Positions 1 to 8,759 of a DNA stretch of 45,840 nucleotides are shown in pieces. The position numbers and the translations under genes were made by a program. The DNA is from a bacterium (GTDB taxonomy: Bacteria; Pseudomonadota; Alphaproteobacteria; Rickettsiales; RI-342). The notes beneath the pieces were generated by a model. That model was not told the origin of the DNA. It worked only from the letters and a program-made list of their open reading frames with translations, and ran no database searches. The stretch's first letter is position 1. Each line of letters opens with the position of its first letter. The stretch is taken from contig WGMV01000037.1 in NCBI GenBank assembly GCA_016124905.1, forward strand, positions 1-45,840. The letters run 5' to 3'.

Positions 1-1038
1 GCGGCGATGGCGGCGCGGGATCATCCGAATATCGCGAGTTTCTCCGTGGGCTTTGGGCCGGAGCACCCGGAATGCGAGCTGGAAGCGGCGGCGCATACGG
101 CCAAGGTGCTGGGCATTCCCAACGAGGCGGTGATCGTCACGCCCGAGATGCTGCAACAGGCATTGCCGGAGATGGTGGCCTCGGTGGAAGAACCGCTCGG
201 CACCACCTCCATCATGCCCATGTGGTTTCTGGCACGCAAGGCGCGCGAGCAGGCCACAGTGGTGCTGACCGGGCAAGGCAGCGACGAGCCCTGGGGCGGA
301 TACCGCCGTTATCAACTGGAAGGCTGGCGGGATTCCACCGCGGCACGCATGGGCGCAGCCATGGCGCGCAAGCTGACCTGGCTGCACCCGCGCATGCCGG
401 AGGCGGTGCGGCGCGGCATGATGAGCCTCAAGCATTCCGCGCTGCCGGATGCTTTCGCGGCGGCTTATGCGCTGTTCACCCCGGCGGAATGCGCGGCCCT
501 GACCGGGCGCGCGGATGCGCCGGAGGCCATTGCCCGCATCCGTCACTGGCTGGGCTGGCTTTCAACCGAGCCATGCGATTCCGCCGAGGCGATGATGCGC
601 ATCGACACGCGCATGAACCTGGCCGACGACCTGCTGCTTTACGGCGACAAGATCACCATGGCGGCATCCTTGGAGGCACGGGTGCCGATGCTGGATATCG
701 AGCTGGTGCGCTTCATCGAGTCGCTGCCGATTGGCTACAGGCTTGCAAAGGGTAAGGGCAAGATCCTGCACCGGCATATGGCGGGTCATTACCTGCCCAA
801 AGAAATCACCCAGCGCAAAAAAATCGGCTTTCAGGTGCCGTTCGGCGCATGGTCGCGCGGGATATGGAAAGAATGGCTGGAAACCGTGTTGCTGAACCCG
901 CAGGCAGGTTATCTGCAACTGGTCTCACGCGAGGCGGTAGAAAAAATGTGGCTTGAACACCAGGCGGAACGGCCCGACCGCAGCCGTCAGCTATTCGCCC
1001 TGCTCACCCTCGCACTGTGGGCAGAAGCAACGTTCTGA
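1..1038 (+). CDS. asnB: Asparagine synthase-like glutamine amidotransferase, C-terminal part (5' truncated by window edge)
   Basis: The frame is open from base 1, so the gene begins upstream of the window. The visible 345 or so residues are the ATP-dependent synthetase domain of the AsnB family. This domain adenylates a carboxylate and transfers ammonia from an N-terminal glutaminase domain, which is not visible here. Evidence is the pyrophosphate-loop-type motif VVLTGQGSDEPWGGYRRY (around residue 90) and the family signature SLEARVPMLDIELVRF (around residue 225). In polysaccharide loci such proteins usually amidate a uronic acid or another sugar acid rather than make free asparagine. That fits the ManNAcA pathway nearby but is inference. 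The 3' end overlaps the convergent glycosyltransferase by 35 bp. The family call is firm; the substrate is unknown. Confidence 0.9.
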   Translation, partial: AAMAARDHPNIASFSVGFGPEHPECELEAAAHTAKVLGIPNEAVIVTPEMLQQALPEMVASVEEPLGTTSIMPMWFLARKAREQATVVLTGQGSDEPWGGYRRYQLEGWRDSTAARMGAAMARKLTWLHPRMPEAVRRGMMSLKHSALPDAFAAAYALFTPAECAALTGRADAPEAIARIRHWLGWLSTEPCDSAEAMMRIDTRMNLADDLLLYGDKITMAASLEARVPMLDIELVRFIESLPIGYRLAKGKGKILHRHMAGHYLPKEITQRKKIGFQVPFGAWSRGIWKEWLETVLLNPQAGYLQLVSREAVEKMWLEHQAERPDRSRQLFALLTLALWAEATF

Positions 1039-2068
1039 GTGTTTGCAGGTAATGGGGCAACGCGAATTCCGCGGCGGTGGCGCGGGCGGCGCGGCCGAGT
1101 TTCTGGCGCAGTTTTACGTCTTTCAGCAGCGCTTCCAGCTGTGTTGTGAGGCCGGGTTCATCTCCCACCTCCACCAGCAAGCCGTTTTCGCCATGGCGGA
1201 TGACTTCGGGAATGCCCGTGACCGGGGATGTCACCACGGCAAGGCCATGGGCCATGGCTTCCAGCACAGAGAGAGGGAGACCCGCCTCAAAGGCCGTGGG
1301 CAGGAGGTAGATATGCGCATCGCTCAGCCAGGTGTTGCGGGCGGCTTCATCCAGCCAGCCGGGAAAAACGGCGCGGTCGGCCAGGCCTTCCTGAAGGGCT
1401 AGCTGGCGAGCCTGCTCCACCTCGCCATCGCCCCCCATGACGATGCGGAAGAAAGGTAGATTGGGTTTACGCGCCAGTTTGGCGGCGGCGCGAATGGCCC
1501 GGTAGGCGCCTTTCTTGTCGTCCAGGCGGCCAAGGTAGAGCATGGTGATGGGCTCGTCCGGCTCGGGGGCATCTTGAGGTATTGATACCGGATGGCGCAG
1601 GATGCTGACACGGGATGGCAGGCCGGTGAGGCGGGCGTAAAATTGCTGCCAATGCCCGGAGACGGTGAGAATGTTTTGCGCGCCGCGAAGGGTCCAGCGT
1701 ATCCAGGCCTTCAGGGGCGAGGGAGATTGTTTGTAAAAATTCTCGAAATAGCCGCTATGGGCATAGACGCTGTAGGGCTTGCCGAGCAGGCGGAGCAGGG
1801 TGAGCATGGGCAGCTTGCGGTAGCAGCTGCCATGGGCGGAGAGATGCAGCAGCACGGCATCGGCCGATGGAAGCTGTGTCAGGAACTGCAGCCAGCCGCA
1901 GGCGTAGGTTTTCAGTTTGGCAAGCGCAGGGCCATCGCGATGGGTGGCGATGTGCGAGACCTGCCAAGTTTCATCCGGCAGATGGTTGGCAATGATGCCC
2001 GCAATGATGGCCACCCCGCCGCGGCTGCCCCGGGCCGTGCCGAGGGTGAGAAGGCGCAGCCTAGCCAT
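1004..2068 (-). CDS. Glycosyltransferase family 4 (GT-B fold)
   Basis: This 354-aa protein is a cytoplasmic GT-B glycosyltransferase that probably adds one sugar to the lipid-linked repeat unit. The N-terminal half carries the glycine-rich acceptor-side loop (GTARGSRGG). The C-terminal half has the nucleotide-sugar domain: ITMLYLGRLDDKKG, IVMGGDGEVEQARQLA, then FEAGLPLSVLEAMAHG and VTGIPEVI. The usual EX7E pair is altered: the first Glu lies one residue early (EAGLP instead of xEGLP), giving EX8E. The ATG at 2068 lies 8 bp inside the end of the upstream polymerase gene, so the two are probably translationally coupled. The 3' end overlaps the convergent amidotransferase gene. Donor and linkage cannot be read from the sequence. 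Confidence 0.88.
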   Translation of the reverse strand: MARLRLLTLGTARGSRGGVAIIAGIIANHLPDETWQVSHIATHRDGPALAKLKTYACGWLQFLTQLPSADAVLLHLSAHGSCYRKLPMLTLLRLLGKPYSVYAHSGYFENFYKQSPSPLKAWIRWTLRGAQNILTVSGHWQQFYARLTGLPSRVSILRHPVSIPQDAPEPDEPITMLYLGRLDDKKGAYRAIRAAAKLARKPNLPFFRIVMGGDGEVEQARQLALQEGLADRAVFPGWLDEAARNTWLSDAHIYLLPTAFEAGLPLSVLEAMAHGLAVVTSPVTGIPEVIRHGENGLLVEVGDEPGLTTQLEALLKDVKLRQKLGRAARATAAEFALPHYLQTLRTLLLPTVRG

Positions 2069-3395
2069 GCGCGGGCGATGGCTGGCCGGTTATCCGGGCG
2101 GCGGTTTCATCGGCCTCCATGGCCGGCAGGCTGCGATAGGCCATCATGCACAGCGAGCCGCCGATGAAGACAAGATAACCGGCCGGCGCACCGTGGAAGA
2201 AGGTTTCCACCGCGCCAACCAGAAGGCCATACAGGCACATGCAGCTGGTGCAGAGGGCCAGCGCGGAAAGGCTTGGATAGCGGGCATAAAGCGGCACCAC
2301 CATGCGGAGCATGCGCCACATGTAAAACAGAATGAAGCCGACGAAAATCAACGTGCCATAGATACCCACCTCCCCCAGATACCAGCTCCACCACTGGTCG
2401 GTCAGGTGGTTGACGTTTTCGCCGAAGGCGCCCCACATGGAGGCAAGATCATAGAGATAATAGGCGCTGGAATATTCCCTCGTGCTGCCCACGCTGCCGA
2501 AATTGCCCGGGCCGAGGCCGAAGCCAAAACTGTCCCAGTTGATCTGCAGCGCCACAAAGAACATCTTGGTGCGCACGGCTTCCGCTGGATCGGTGTAAAG
2601 ACTGACTTCCCTGCTGAAGAAGCCGAGGGTGGCCACCAGCAGCACCGCCACCAGCATGCCGCCGAACACCAGATAGCCTGAGGCTCTTTTCCACCGGCCC
2701 TCCAGGTAGGTGATGGTCATGACCAAAAAGAACACCGCCACCGGCACAAACATCATCATGCGGATGCGGGAGGAAAGGATGACCAGGATAACGGCCATGA
2801 CGGCCAGAACCAGGTCCTGCCGCTGGCGCAGCAGCTGGTGGCGGGAAAGGAAATAGACGCTGAGGAACAGCCCGATGATACCCACGTAAAACGGGTGAGG
2901 GAAAAGGCCGCGCGCGGGGACAAACCCCAGACGGGCGGCAAGAATGGTGCCAGGGATGGGGTTTTCCGGCATGACGATATCCAGTGCGAAGACCGTAACG
3001 AACATGCCCACGCAGAGCGCCACCAGCGCCGCATAGACGGCGCGCTCCGCCTGCTCGGCCCTGTTTCGCCCCGGCGGCAGCCATTCGGTGGAAACCGCCA
3101 CCAGCATGGGCTTGACCAGCAAGAAAAGCGAAATGGCCAGCGTCGGGACCGTAAGGCCTGAGCCGGAGGCCATGAAAATGCTGTAGGCAAACATGGCAAA
3201 CAGCCAGGGAAGCGTGGGCAGACGCGGGCGCTTGCCCGCCATCAGCCCCGTCATCAGCGCGATAAGCGCAAGCAGGCTCCACAGCGCCTCGTCCAGATAG
3301 GCCTTGGGGATGACGAAGGATTCGAAGGCGGCGCTGTCGTTGACGACCGACGCGGCGATCAATCCCATAAATGCAAGCCAGACAAAATATTTCAC
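2061..3395 (-). CDS. Wzy/O-antigen ligase-like polytopic membrane protein
   Basis: This 444-aa protein is almost entirely hydrophobic, with about ten or more predicted membrane segments starting at the N-terminus (FVWLAFMGLIAASVV). A large hydrophilic loop lies around residues 265-345 and contains GFGLGPGNFGSVGS and VNHLTDQWWSWYLGEVG, followed by further membrane segments. That layout, and the GxGxGNF pattern before the loop, are typical of the O-antigen ligase/Wzy_C superfamily. The protein would polymerise undecaprenyl-linked repeat units, or ligate them, at the periplasmic face. Its neighbours (export lipoprotein, chain-length protein, initiating transferase) favour an EPS polymerase over a lipid A ligase. 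It is transcribed away from the export genes and coupled by 8 bp to the glycosyltransferase. Sequence alone does not separate Wzy from WaaL. Confidence 0.8.
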   Translation of the reverse strand: MKYFVWLAFMGLIAASVVNDSAAFESFVIPKAYLDEALWSLLALIALMTGLMAGKRPRLPTLPWLFAMFAYSIFMASGSGLTVPTLAISLFLLVKPMLVAVSTEWLPPGRNRAEQAERAVYAALVALCVGMFVTVFALDIVMPENPIPGTILAARLGFVPARGLFPHPFYVGIIGLFLSVYFLSRHQLLRQRQDLVLAVMAVILVILSSRIRMMMFVPVAVFFLVMTITYLEGRWKRASGYLVFGGMLVAVLLVATLGFFSREVSLYTDPAEAVRTKMFFVALQINWDSFGFGLGPGNFGSVGSTREYSSAYYLYDLASMWGAFGENVNHLTDQWWSWYLGEVGIYGTLIFVGFILFYMWRMLRMVVPLYARYPSLSALALCTSCMCLYGLLVGAVETFFHGAPAGYLVFIGGSLCMMAYRSLPAMEADETAARITGQPSPAHG

Positions 3396-3512
3396 GTGCG
3401 GCTAAACCTGGCTGATAAGGTCAATAAACTATATCTAGTGGGTAACTTGATGATTGTACACAAGTCCATGATAGATTATGGTACAATCTAGGGAGTTGGT
3501 CCGGAGAATGAC
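3396..3512. promoter_or_regulatory. Divergent promoter region with nested dyads upstream of the export operon
   Basis: This 117-bp AT-rich gap separates the divergent polymerase and export genes and must hold both promoters. On the plus strand, TTGATG (3447-3452) and TAGATT (3472-3477) form a weak -35/-10 pair with a 19-bp spacer. Two inverted repeats are visible. GATTGTAC (3452-3459) pairs with GTACAATC (3481-3488). TAGATT (3472-3477) pairs with AATCTA (3485-3490) across 7 bp. They overlap the candidate promoter, so a dimeric regulator could bind here. The regulator is unknown and no transcription start is demonstrated. Confidence 0.35.
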
Positions 3513-4625
3513 GTGAAGATGGGAAAACCTTGGAGTATCCTAAGAGCTCCAGCGGCAGCTGCGGTATTTTTATGGATGGCGGGTTGCTCGTCTGGCGGGC
3601 CCGTGGGGGATAATTTTCAGGTTCAGCAGGTTACGCCCGAGCTGGTCAGCACCCTGAAAACCGAGCATGCGCTGCGTTATGCCGATAAAGTTCCCGCGCC
3701 AAAGGAGGCCGCTAACCTCAAACCCTATTCCTATAAAATCGGCGTGGGCGACATCCTTAACATTCGCGTATGGGGCATGGAAAGCCTGCGCGAAAGCGAC
3801 CTGCAGCTTTACAACCTTCCCGAGGGCCAGGGATGGCTGGTGCATGAGGACGGCACCATCTATCTGCCCTATGCGGGCTATGTGAAGGTGGCGGGCATGA
3901 ATATGGTGGAGGCGCAGAAGGCCGTCATCAAGGAATTGTCCAAATATTTCGTAAAGCCCCGGGTTGAGGTGAGCGGACTGAAATACCAGAGCGCCATCGT
4001 CAACATCACGGGAGAGGTGGGCAAGCCGGGCATTCAGTATCTCAGCATCGAGTCTTCCACCGTGCTCAAGGCCCTGCAACGGGCCGAAGGGCTGAAGGAA
4101 ACGGCGGCGCCGCGTCTGGCGACGCTTCAACATGCAGATGGAACCGTCGTTCCGCTGGACCTGGATGCGCTGCTGAACCGCGGGGATGCGCGTTTTAACC
4201 TGGCGCTTCAACCCAACGACCTGATTCATGTTCCTTATAATAAGGATGACCGGGTGTTCGTGATCGGCGAGGTGATGGTGCCTTCCATGCTCCGCATGAA
4301 GCAGGAGACCATGAGCCTGGTGGAGGCGATTACGCTTTCCAGGGGCCTGAACGAGGTGACGGCAGACAAAGGCAAGGTATATGTGCTGCGCGGGGCGGTG
4401 GTTAGCGACGATGGCGGCGACATCAAAACCAGCGCCACCCATGTGAATGTGTATCAACTAAATGTGGAAAACCCCTTCTACATGGCGCTTGCCGAGCAGT
4501 TTCCGCTTGAGCCGCGTGATGTGATTTATGTTTCCGCACGTCCGGTGACGGAGTGGTCACGCTTCATCAACCAGCTGCTCCCCATGAGCGTTTCACCCCT
4601 GACCGACCCGAAACGCTATGAATAA
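3513..4625 (+). CDS. Wza-type polysaccharide export outer-membrane lipoprotein
   Basis: This 370-aa protein of the Poly_export/SLBB family forms the outer-membrane EPS exit channel. It has an N-terminal signal with a lipobox (WMAGC, Cys at residue 25), then the poly-export domain (YKIGVGDILNIRVWG, then HEDGTIYLPYAGYVKVAG). SLBB-like segments follow (VNITGEVGKPGIQYL, VFVIGEVMVPSMLRM). The C-terminus is a short hydrophobic/amphipathic stretch (TEWSRFINQLLPMS), the position of the membrane-crossing helix in Wza. I chose the GTG at 3513 because GGAG at 3503-3506 sits 6 nt before it; an ATG two codons later (3519) is the alternative. It is followed 67 bp later by its chain-length partner, so the two are probably one operon. 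Confidence 0.92.
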   Translation: MKMGKPWSILRAPAAAAVFLWMAGCSSGGPVGDNFQVQQVTPELVSTLKTEHALRYADKVPAPKEAANLKPYSYKIGVGDILNIRVWGMESLRESDLQLYNLPEGQGWLVHEDGTIYLPYAGYVKVAGMNMVEAQKAVIKELSKYFVKPRVEVSGLKYQSAIVNITGEVGKPGIQYLSIESSTVLKALQRAEGLKETAAPRLATLQHADGTVVPLDLDALLNRGDARFNLALQPNDLIHVPYNKDDRVFVIGEVMVPSMLRMKQETMSLVEAITLSRGLNEVTADKGKVYVLRGAVVSDDGGDIKTSATHVNVYQLNVENPFYMALAEQFPLEPRDVIYVSARPVTEWSRFINQLLPMSVSPLTDPKRYE

Positions 4626-4692
4626 GCCCTTCTCCGCTTCCGTATTTTCCTTACATGCCATGGACCCGCCATGCGGCAAGGAGGGCTGCTGA

Positions 4693-6795
4693 ATGCAACC
4701 CGGGATGACTTCGGCTACCTCCCCTTTTGCTACACGCACGCTTGCACGGCGCGACGAGGAGGACCTGTCCCTTTACGAGGCGGTGGGCTGGCTGCGCCGT
4801 CATCGCTGGACATTGGCGCGATTTGCCGTGGTGTTTTTCTGCCTGGCCGTGATTGTGCTGGCCTTCATGCCACAGCATTACCGCGTGCTGTCGATGATCC
4901 GTATCGAACCGGAAGTGTCCACCGCCGGTGAGGAAACCACGGTGGATGCTGAATTGAATATCATTCAGTCCTGGGCCATCATCAACCAGGCCATCAGCGA
5001 ATATGGCTCGGCCGTGGAGGTAGTGCCGCACACCAACCCGTTCAGCCGCATGTTCTCCCAGATGTTCTCGGGCAAAAGCGGGCGCACGGGGGAGGAACGC
5101 ATTGCGCTGCAGCCGCGCTTTCCGGAATTCACCGTTCCGGCCAACCTGATCGACAAGCCGTTTGAGGTGAAGATCGTCTCGGACGAGGATATCGAAATCC
5201 GCGATCCGAGCGGCACCATCATTCCCTACAGCCCGTCTGAAACGCTGGAAGCCAACCAGCTGCGCTACGCGCGAGGCAATATTTCCATCATCGTGGATAC
5301 GGCGACCCTGCCGGAAAAGGGCAGCTACGACGTCTACCCACGCAACCGCCAGAAGATGGTGCGCGACATCATCGAGAGCCTGGATGTCTCCCGCAAGGGA
5401 AGCACGGGGAAATCCGGCCTGATTGAGCTGTCATTGTCGCATCAGAACCCGGTGTTTGCGCGCTCCTTCATGGAAGCGCTGGTGCAGACCTACCTGCAGA
5501 CGGCCTATAACCGAAGCGCCCTGGGTAAAATTCGCGCGCTGGACTTTTTGAAAGACCAGATGAACGACCTCAACAAGAGCCTGGGGAAAGCGACGACCCA
5601 GCTCAGCGAATTCCGTGCGACCTACGGCACAGTGAACCTGGATAAGGAAACGATCGACCTGCTCGACCAGATCAAGGAGATCGAAACACGCATCGTGCTG
5701 CTGGAGGAAAAACGGCAGGAGATGAACACACAGTTCACCGCCAACCACCCGGCGCAGATCGCGCTGGCATCGCAGTTGAAATTCCTGAATTCCTCGCTTC
5801 AGGCATTGGAAGAGCGGGTGGACGGGCTGCCGGAAATCGAGCGCAAGCTGCTGGAATTGCAGCGGGATGTGGATATCTATACCAAACTTCAGCAGCTCAG
5901 CCAGGAGAAGATTGTTGAGCTGAAAACGGAAGTGGCGGGCATTGTGGGTTATGCGCGCCTGATCAACGAGCCGATGCTGGAGGATAAAAGCAACCTGCCG
6001 CGCATGCTGCGCACGCTGCTGTTCTCGCTGCTGCTGGGCGTGCTGGTGGGCGTTTTGTACCTGATGGTGGTGCGCTCCCGCGCGTTCCTGACGGTGGAAG
6101 AGGAGCGCGACCTGACCAGCCATAGCTGGCTGCCGCTGGCGGGCACCATTCGCGGCATTTCCACCCCGCCTAGCACCTTCTGGGGCAAGCTGCTGATGCA
6201 GCGCCCCTGCGCGCTGGCGGTGGCGGATATTCGCCAGCTTCAATCGCAGTTGCCTTTCATCGCCTGCGGAACCAAGAGCAAGGTGGTGCTGTTTACCGGG
6301 GATATTCCGCGCCAGGCGAAGCACAGCATTGCCGAGCATTTTTCGCGTGCGGCGGCAGATAAGAAAAAGCGCGTGCTGCTGATCGACTGCGATATCGCCA
6401 ACCGTGAGCTGGCGGCCAAATTCGGCCTGGAGCGCGCGCCGGGGCTTTCCAACATCATCGTGGGCGAGACGGGCCTTAAAGACGCCATGAAAAACCCGGT
6501 CGACAGCCTGTGGTACATCCCACCGGGCACGACCGGTCCTAATAACGGGCTGCTGCTTTCCCACCCACGTTTTGTGGATATGGTGAACAACCTCAACCGC
6601 GCGTTCGACCTTATCATCCTGGACTTCCCTTCCCTGCGCGGGCTTCGGGTGGATATGGGCAAGCTGGCCGAGATGGCGGGGGTGATCTTCTACCTGGTGC
6701 GCAAGGGCGACCGCATGGCGGACATTGAGCAGCTGATTGCCACCTACCCTCCCAGCAGCCCCAATGTGGGCGCGCTGGTGCTGACCGACGTTTAG
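4693..6795 (+). CDS. Wzc/GumC-like polysaccharide co-polymerase with degenerate BY-kinase domain
   Basis: This 700-aa inner-membrane protein controls EPS chain length and export. The Wzz domain lies between membrane helices near residues 37-57 and 440-460, with a long periplasmic coiled-coil region between them. The cytoplasmic C-terminal domain (about 500-700) has the BY-kinase layout: Walker A position at about 534 (TGDIPRQAKHS), Walker A' at about 562 (VLLIDCDIANREL) and Walker B at about 641 (LIILDFPSL). The Walker A has lost the GxxxxGK[ST] pattern, and there is no C-terminal tyrosine cluster, so kinase activity is doubtful. A strong AAGGAGG-like site at about 4678-4685 precedes the ATG. 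The stop codon abuts that of the convergent methyltransferase with no intervening base. Confidence 0.88.
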   Translation: MQPGMTSATSPFATRTLARRDEEDLSLYEAVGWLRRHRWTLARFAVVFFCLAVIVLAFMPQHYRVLSMIRIEPEVSTAGEETTVDAELNIIQSWAIINQAISEYGSAVEVVPHTNPFSRMFSQMFSGKSGRTGEERIALQPRFPEFTVPANLIDKPFEVKIVSDEDIEIRDPSGTIIPYSPSETLEANQLRYARGNISIIVDTATLPEKGSYDVYPRNRQKMVRDIIESLDVSRKGSTGKSGLIELSLSHQNPVFARSFMEALVQTYLQTAYNRSALGKIRALDFLKDQMNDLNKSLGKATTQLSEFRATYGTVNLDKETIDLLDQIKEIETRIVLLEEKRQEMNTQFTANHPAQIALASQLKFLNSSLQALEERVDGLPEIERKLLELQRDVDIYTKLQQLSQEKIVELKTEVAGIVGYARLINEPMLEDKSNLPRMLRTLLFSLLLGVLVGVLYLMVVRSRAFLTVEEERDLTSHSWLPLAGTIRGISTPPSTFWGKLLMQRPCALAVADIRQLQSQLPFIACGTKSKVVLFTGDIPRQAKHSIAEHFSRAAADKKKRVLLIDCDIANRELAAKFGLERAPGLSNIIVGETGLKDAMKNPVDSLWYIPPGTTGPNNGLLLSHPRFVDMVNNLNRAFDLIILDFPSLRGLRVDMGKLAEMAGVIFYLVRKGDRMADIEQLIATYPPSSPNVGALVLTDV

Positions 6796-7512
6796 TTAAT
6801 CGTTATCCGCTATTACGAGCATGGACCAGCCGCCGAAGAGCTTTACGGCCAGATCGGGCGCGAGGGCGAATAGCATGCGGCGTGGCAATTCCAGCAGGCG
6901 ACTTTTGGGACTTTTGATGGATTCCACCTCCAGGCTTCCGGCGGTGTAGAACCAGTCTTTCACACGGTAGCCCGTGTCTTCCAGCGTGGCCAGGGCGGTG
7001 GCTTTGGAGAAATAATGCAGGTGGCCGATGGACTGGCGATAGCCGATCTGCCGGTCACGCAACAGGCCCTGCACGTGCATGTCGAGCGGGATGTGGAAGA
7101 TGGTTTGTTTTGCCACAGGACGGTGGCTGCGCAGGAAGCCGAAATAATCCTCCACATGCTCGAAGACATCGATCATGAGCATGAGGTCAAACCGTTCGGT
7201 GGAGGCCTGTGTGGCGTCGCCCACATGGAAATGGAGCTGTTTGAGCTGCTGGCCGCTCTCTTTGGCGCGGGCAATGGCCTGGGGAGAGATGTCGTAGCCG
7301 TCCAGCCGGGGGATGGCGGGCATGGCTTCGGCCAGGTGCCTGAGCACCAGGCCCGTGCCGCAACCGGCCTCAATCACACGCTTGGGGTTAAGCTTGTGGC
7401 GTTCCATCATCCGCCGAATCTTACCGACCTTCCAGGGGGCCGTGCCCTCGGCTAAATGGGGGTTCTTGTCGAGGTATCCACCGCCGACATAGATGTCCTC
7501 GGCACTTGTCAT
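6796..7512 (-). CDS. SAM-dependent class I methyltransferase
   Basis: This 238-aa protein has a Rossmann-type methyltransferase core: motif I VIEAGCGTGLVLRHLAEA (about residues 45-62), motif II around LDGYDISPQAI, motif III HVGDAT and motif IV FDLMLMIDVFEHVEDY. The DVFEH stretch is typical of the Methyltransf_11/23 group. It would methylate a small molecule or sugar. In this locus an EPS sugar or a lipid-linked glycan is a reasonable target, but that is inference. Its ATG overlaps the stop of the upstream wecC gene by 4 bp (ATGA, 7509-7512), so it is the last gene of the wecB-wecC unit. Its own stop abuts the convergent chain-length gene. Confidence 0.85.
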   Translation of the reverse strand: MTSAEDIYVGGGYLDKNPHLAEGTAPWKVGKIRRMMERHKLNPKRVIEAGCGTGLVLRHLAEAMPAIPRLDGYDISPQAIARAKESGQQLKQLHFHVGDATQASTERFDLMLMIDVFEHVEDYFGFLRSHRPVAKQTIFHIPLDMHVQGLLRDRQIGYRQSIGHLHYFSKATALATLEDTGYRVKDWFYTAGSLEVESIKSPKSRLLELPRRMLFALAPDLAVKLFGGWSMLVIADND

Positions 7513-8759
7513 TTCCAGAGCCCGCAGAAGTCGAAGGTGATCTTGTCGGTGATGCGCTTATGGTCGAGCGGGCCGAACTGGCGGTGGTTGACCAGGCTGA
7601 CGACGATATCGGCCGCATCGATGGCGGAAAGCGCATCGGTGAGTTCCGCGCCGCTTTTGGCGAGATGGGCGGGAAGCTCATCGATATAGGGTTCAACCGC
7701 GAGAATCTTACCGATTTTCGCATCGGCCAAAGCTTCGGCAATGTGGAGGGCCGGGCTTTCGCGCAGGTCGTCCACATTGGGTTTGAAGGCAAGGCCTAGG
7801 ACGGCGATGGTGGGCTTTTTCTTGAATGTTTTGGCTGCTTCCTTGATGCGGTCAATCACATAGAGCGGTTTGCTGTTGTTGATCTCTCGCGCGGTGCGGA
7901 TAAGACGAGCCTGCTCGGGCACGGTGTCGACGATGAACCAGGGGTCCACGCTGATGCAATGGCCGCCCACGCCAGGGCCGGGCTGGAGGATGTCCACGCG
8001 CGGGTGGCGGTTGGCAAAGCCGATGATTTCCCAGACATTGAGCTTGAGCTTGTCGCAGATGAGGGAAAGTTCGTTGGCAAAAGCGATGTTGACGTCGCGG
8101 TAGGCATTCTCGGTGAGCTTGACCAGTTCGGCGGCTTCGGCGGAGGTCTGGTGGCATTCGCCGCGGACGAACGTGTAATAGAAATCCGCCGCCAGAGCCG
8201 CGCATTTGGGGGTGAGGCCGCCCACGACACGGTCATTGTGCACCAGCTCGGTCAGGATGCGGCCGGGTAGCACGCGCTCGGGGCAATAGGCCAAGTGAAT
8301 ATCGGGGTTTTCCGGCGCATCATGCGGGAAGCGCAGATCCTTACGCTTGGCGGCCAGACGGCGGGAGATAAGCGCTGTGGTGCCCACCGGGCAGGTGGAT
8401 TCCAGAATGATCAGGTTGCCCTTGGTCAAGAGCTTGGCAATGCTGTCGGCCGCGGCTTCCACAAACGTGACGTCGGGCTTGTTGTCGTCGGTGATGGGGG
8501 TGGGCACGGTGATCATGTAGATATCGGCGGCCACCGGCTTGGTGACGGGGGTCAGGCGCTTTTCGCTCACGACCTTGTAGACCAGGCCTTCCAGCTCGGG
8601 CTCCACGATATGCGGTTTGCCTTTGGAGACCTGCTCCACCACTTTGGGGTTGGTATCCACCCCGGTGACATGCATATGACGGCTGGCGATGATGGATGCG
8701 GTCGGCAGGCCGATGTAACCGAGGCCGAGGATGCATATTTCGCGTTTCTTTTTAGGCAT
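7509..8759 (-). CDS. wecC: UDP-N-acetyl-D-mannosamine dehydrogenase (UDP-sugar dehydrogenase family)
   Basis: This 416-aa enzyme should oxidise UDP-ManNAc to UDP-ManNAcA using two NAD+. It shows the N-terminal NAD fold (ICILGLGYIGLPTASIIA), the conserved VPTP and ESTCPVGTT segments, and the catalytic cysteine in GPGVGGHCISVDPW (Cys268). The C-terminal UDP-binding domain has VLGLAFKPNVDDLRESPA. The reading frame stays open upstream, but the ATG at 8759 gives a normal start directly before the Rossmann motif, and the extra residues overlap wecB in another frame. It overlaps the wecB stop by 8 bp. Substrate choice (ManNAc rather than Glc or GlcNAc) rests on pairing with WecB. Closely related enzymes acting on UDP-GlcNAc exist. 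Confidence 0.92.
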   Translation of the reverse strand: MPKKKREICILGLGYIGLPTASIIASRHMHVTGVDTNPKVVEQVSKGKPHIVEPELEGLVYKVVSEKRLTPVTKPVAADIYMITVPTPITDDNKPDVTFVEAAADSIAKLLTKGNLIILESTCPVGTTALISRRLAAKRKDLRFPHDAPENPDIHLAYCPERVLPGRILTELVHNDRVVGGLTPKCAALAADFYYTFVRGECHQTSAEAAELVKLTENAYRDVNIAFANELSLICDKLKLNVWEIIGFANRHPRVDILQPGPGVGGHCISVDPWFIVDTVPEQARLIRTAREINNSKPLYVIDRIKEAAKTFKKKPTIAVLGLAFKPNVDDLRESPALHIAEALADAKIGKILAVEPYIDELPAHLAKSGAELTDALSAIDAADIVVSLVNHRQFGPLDHKRITDKITFDFCGLWK

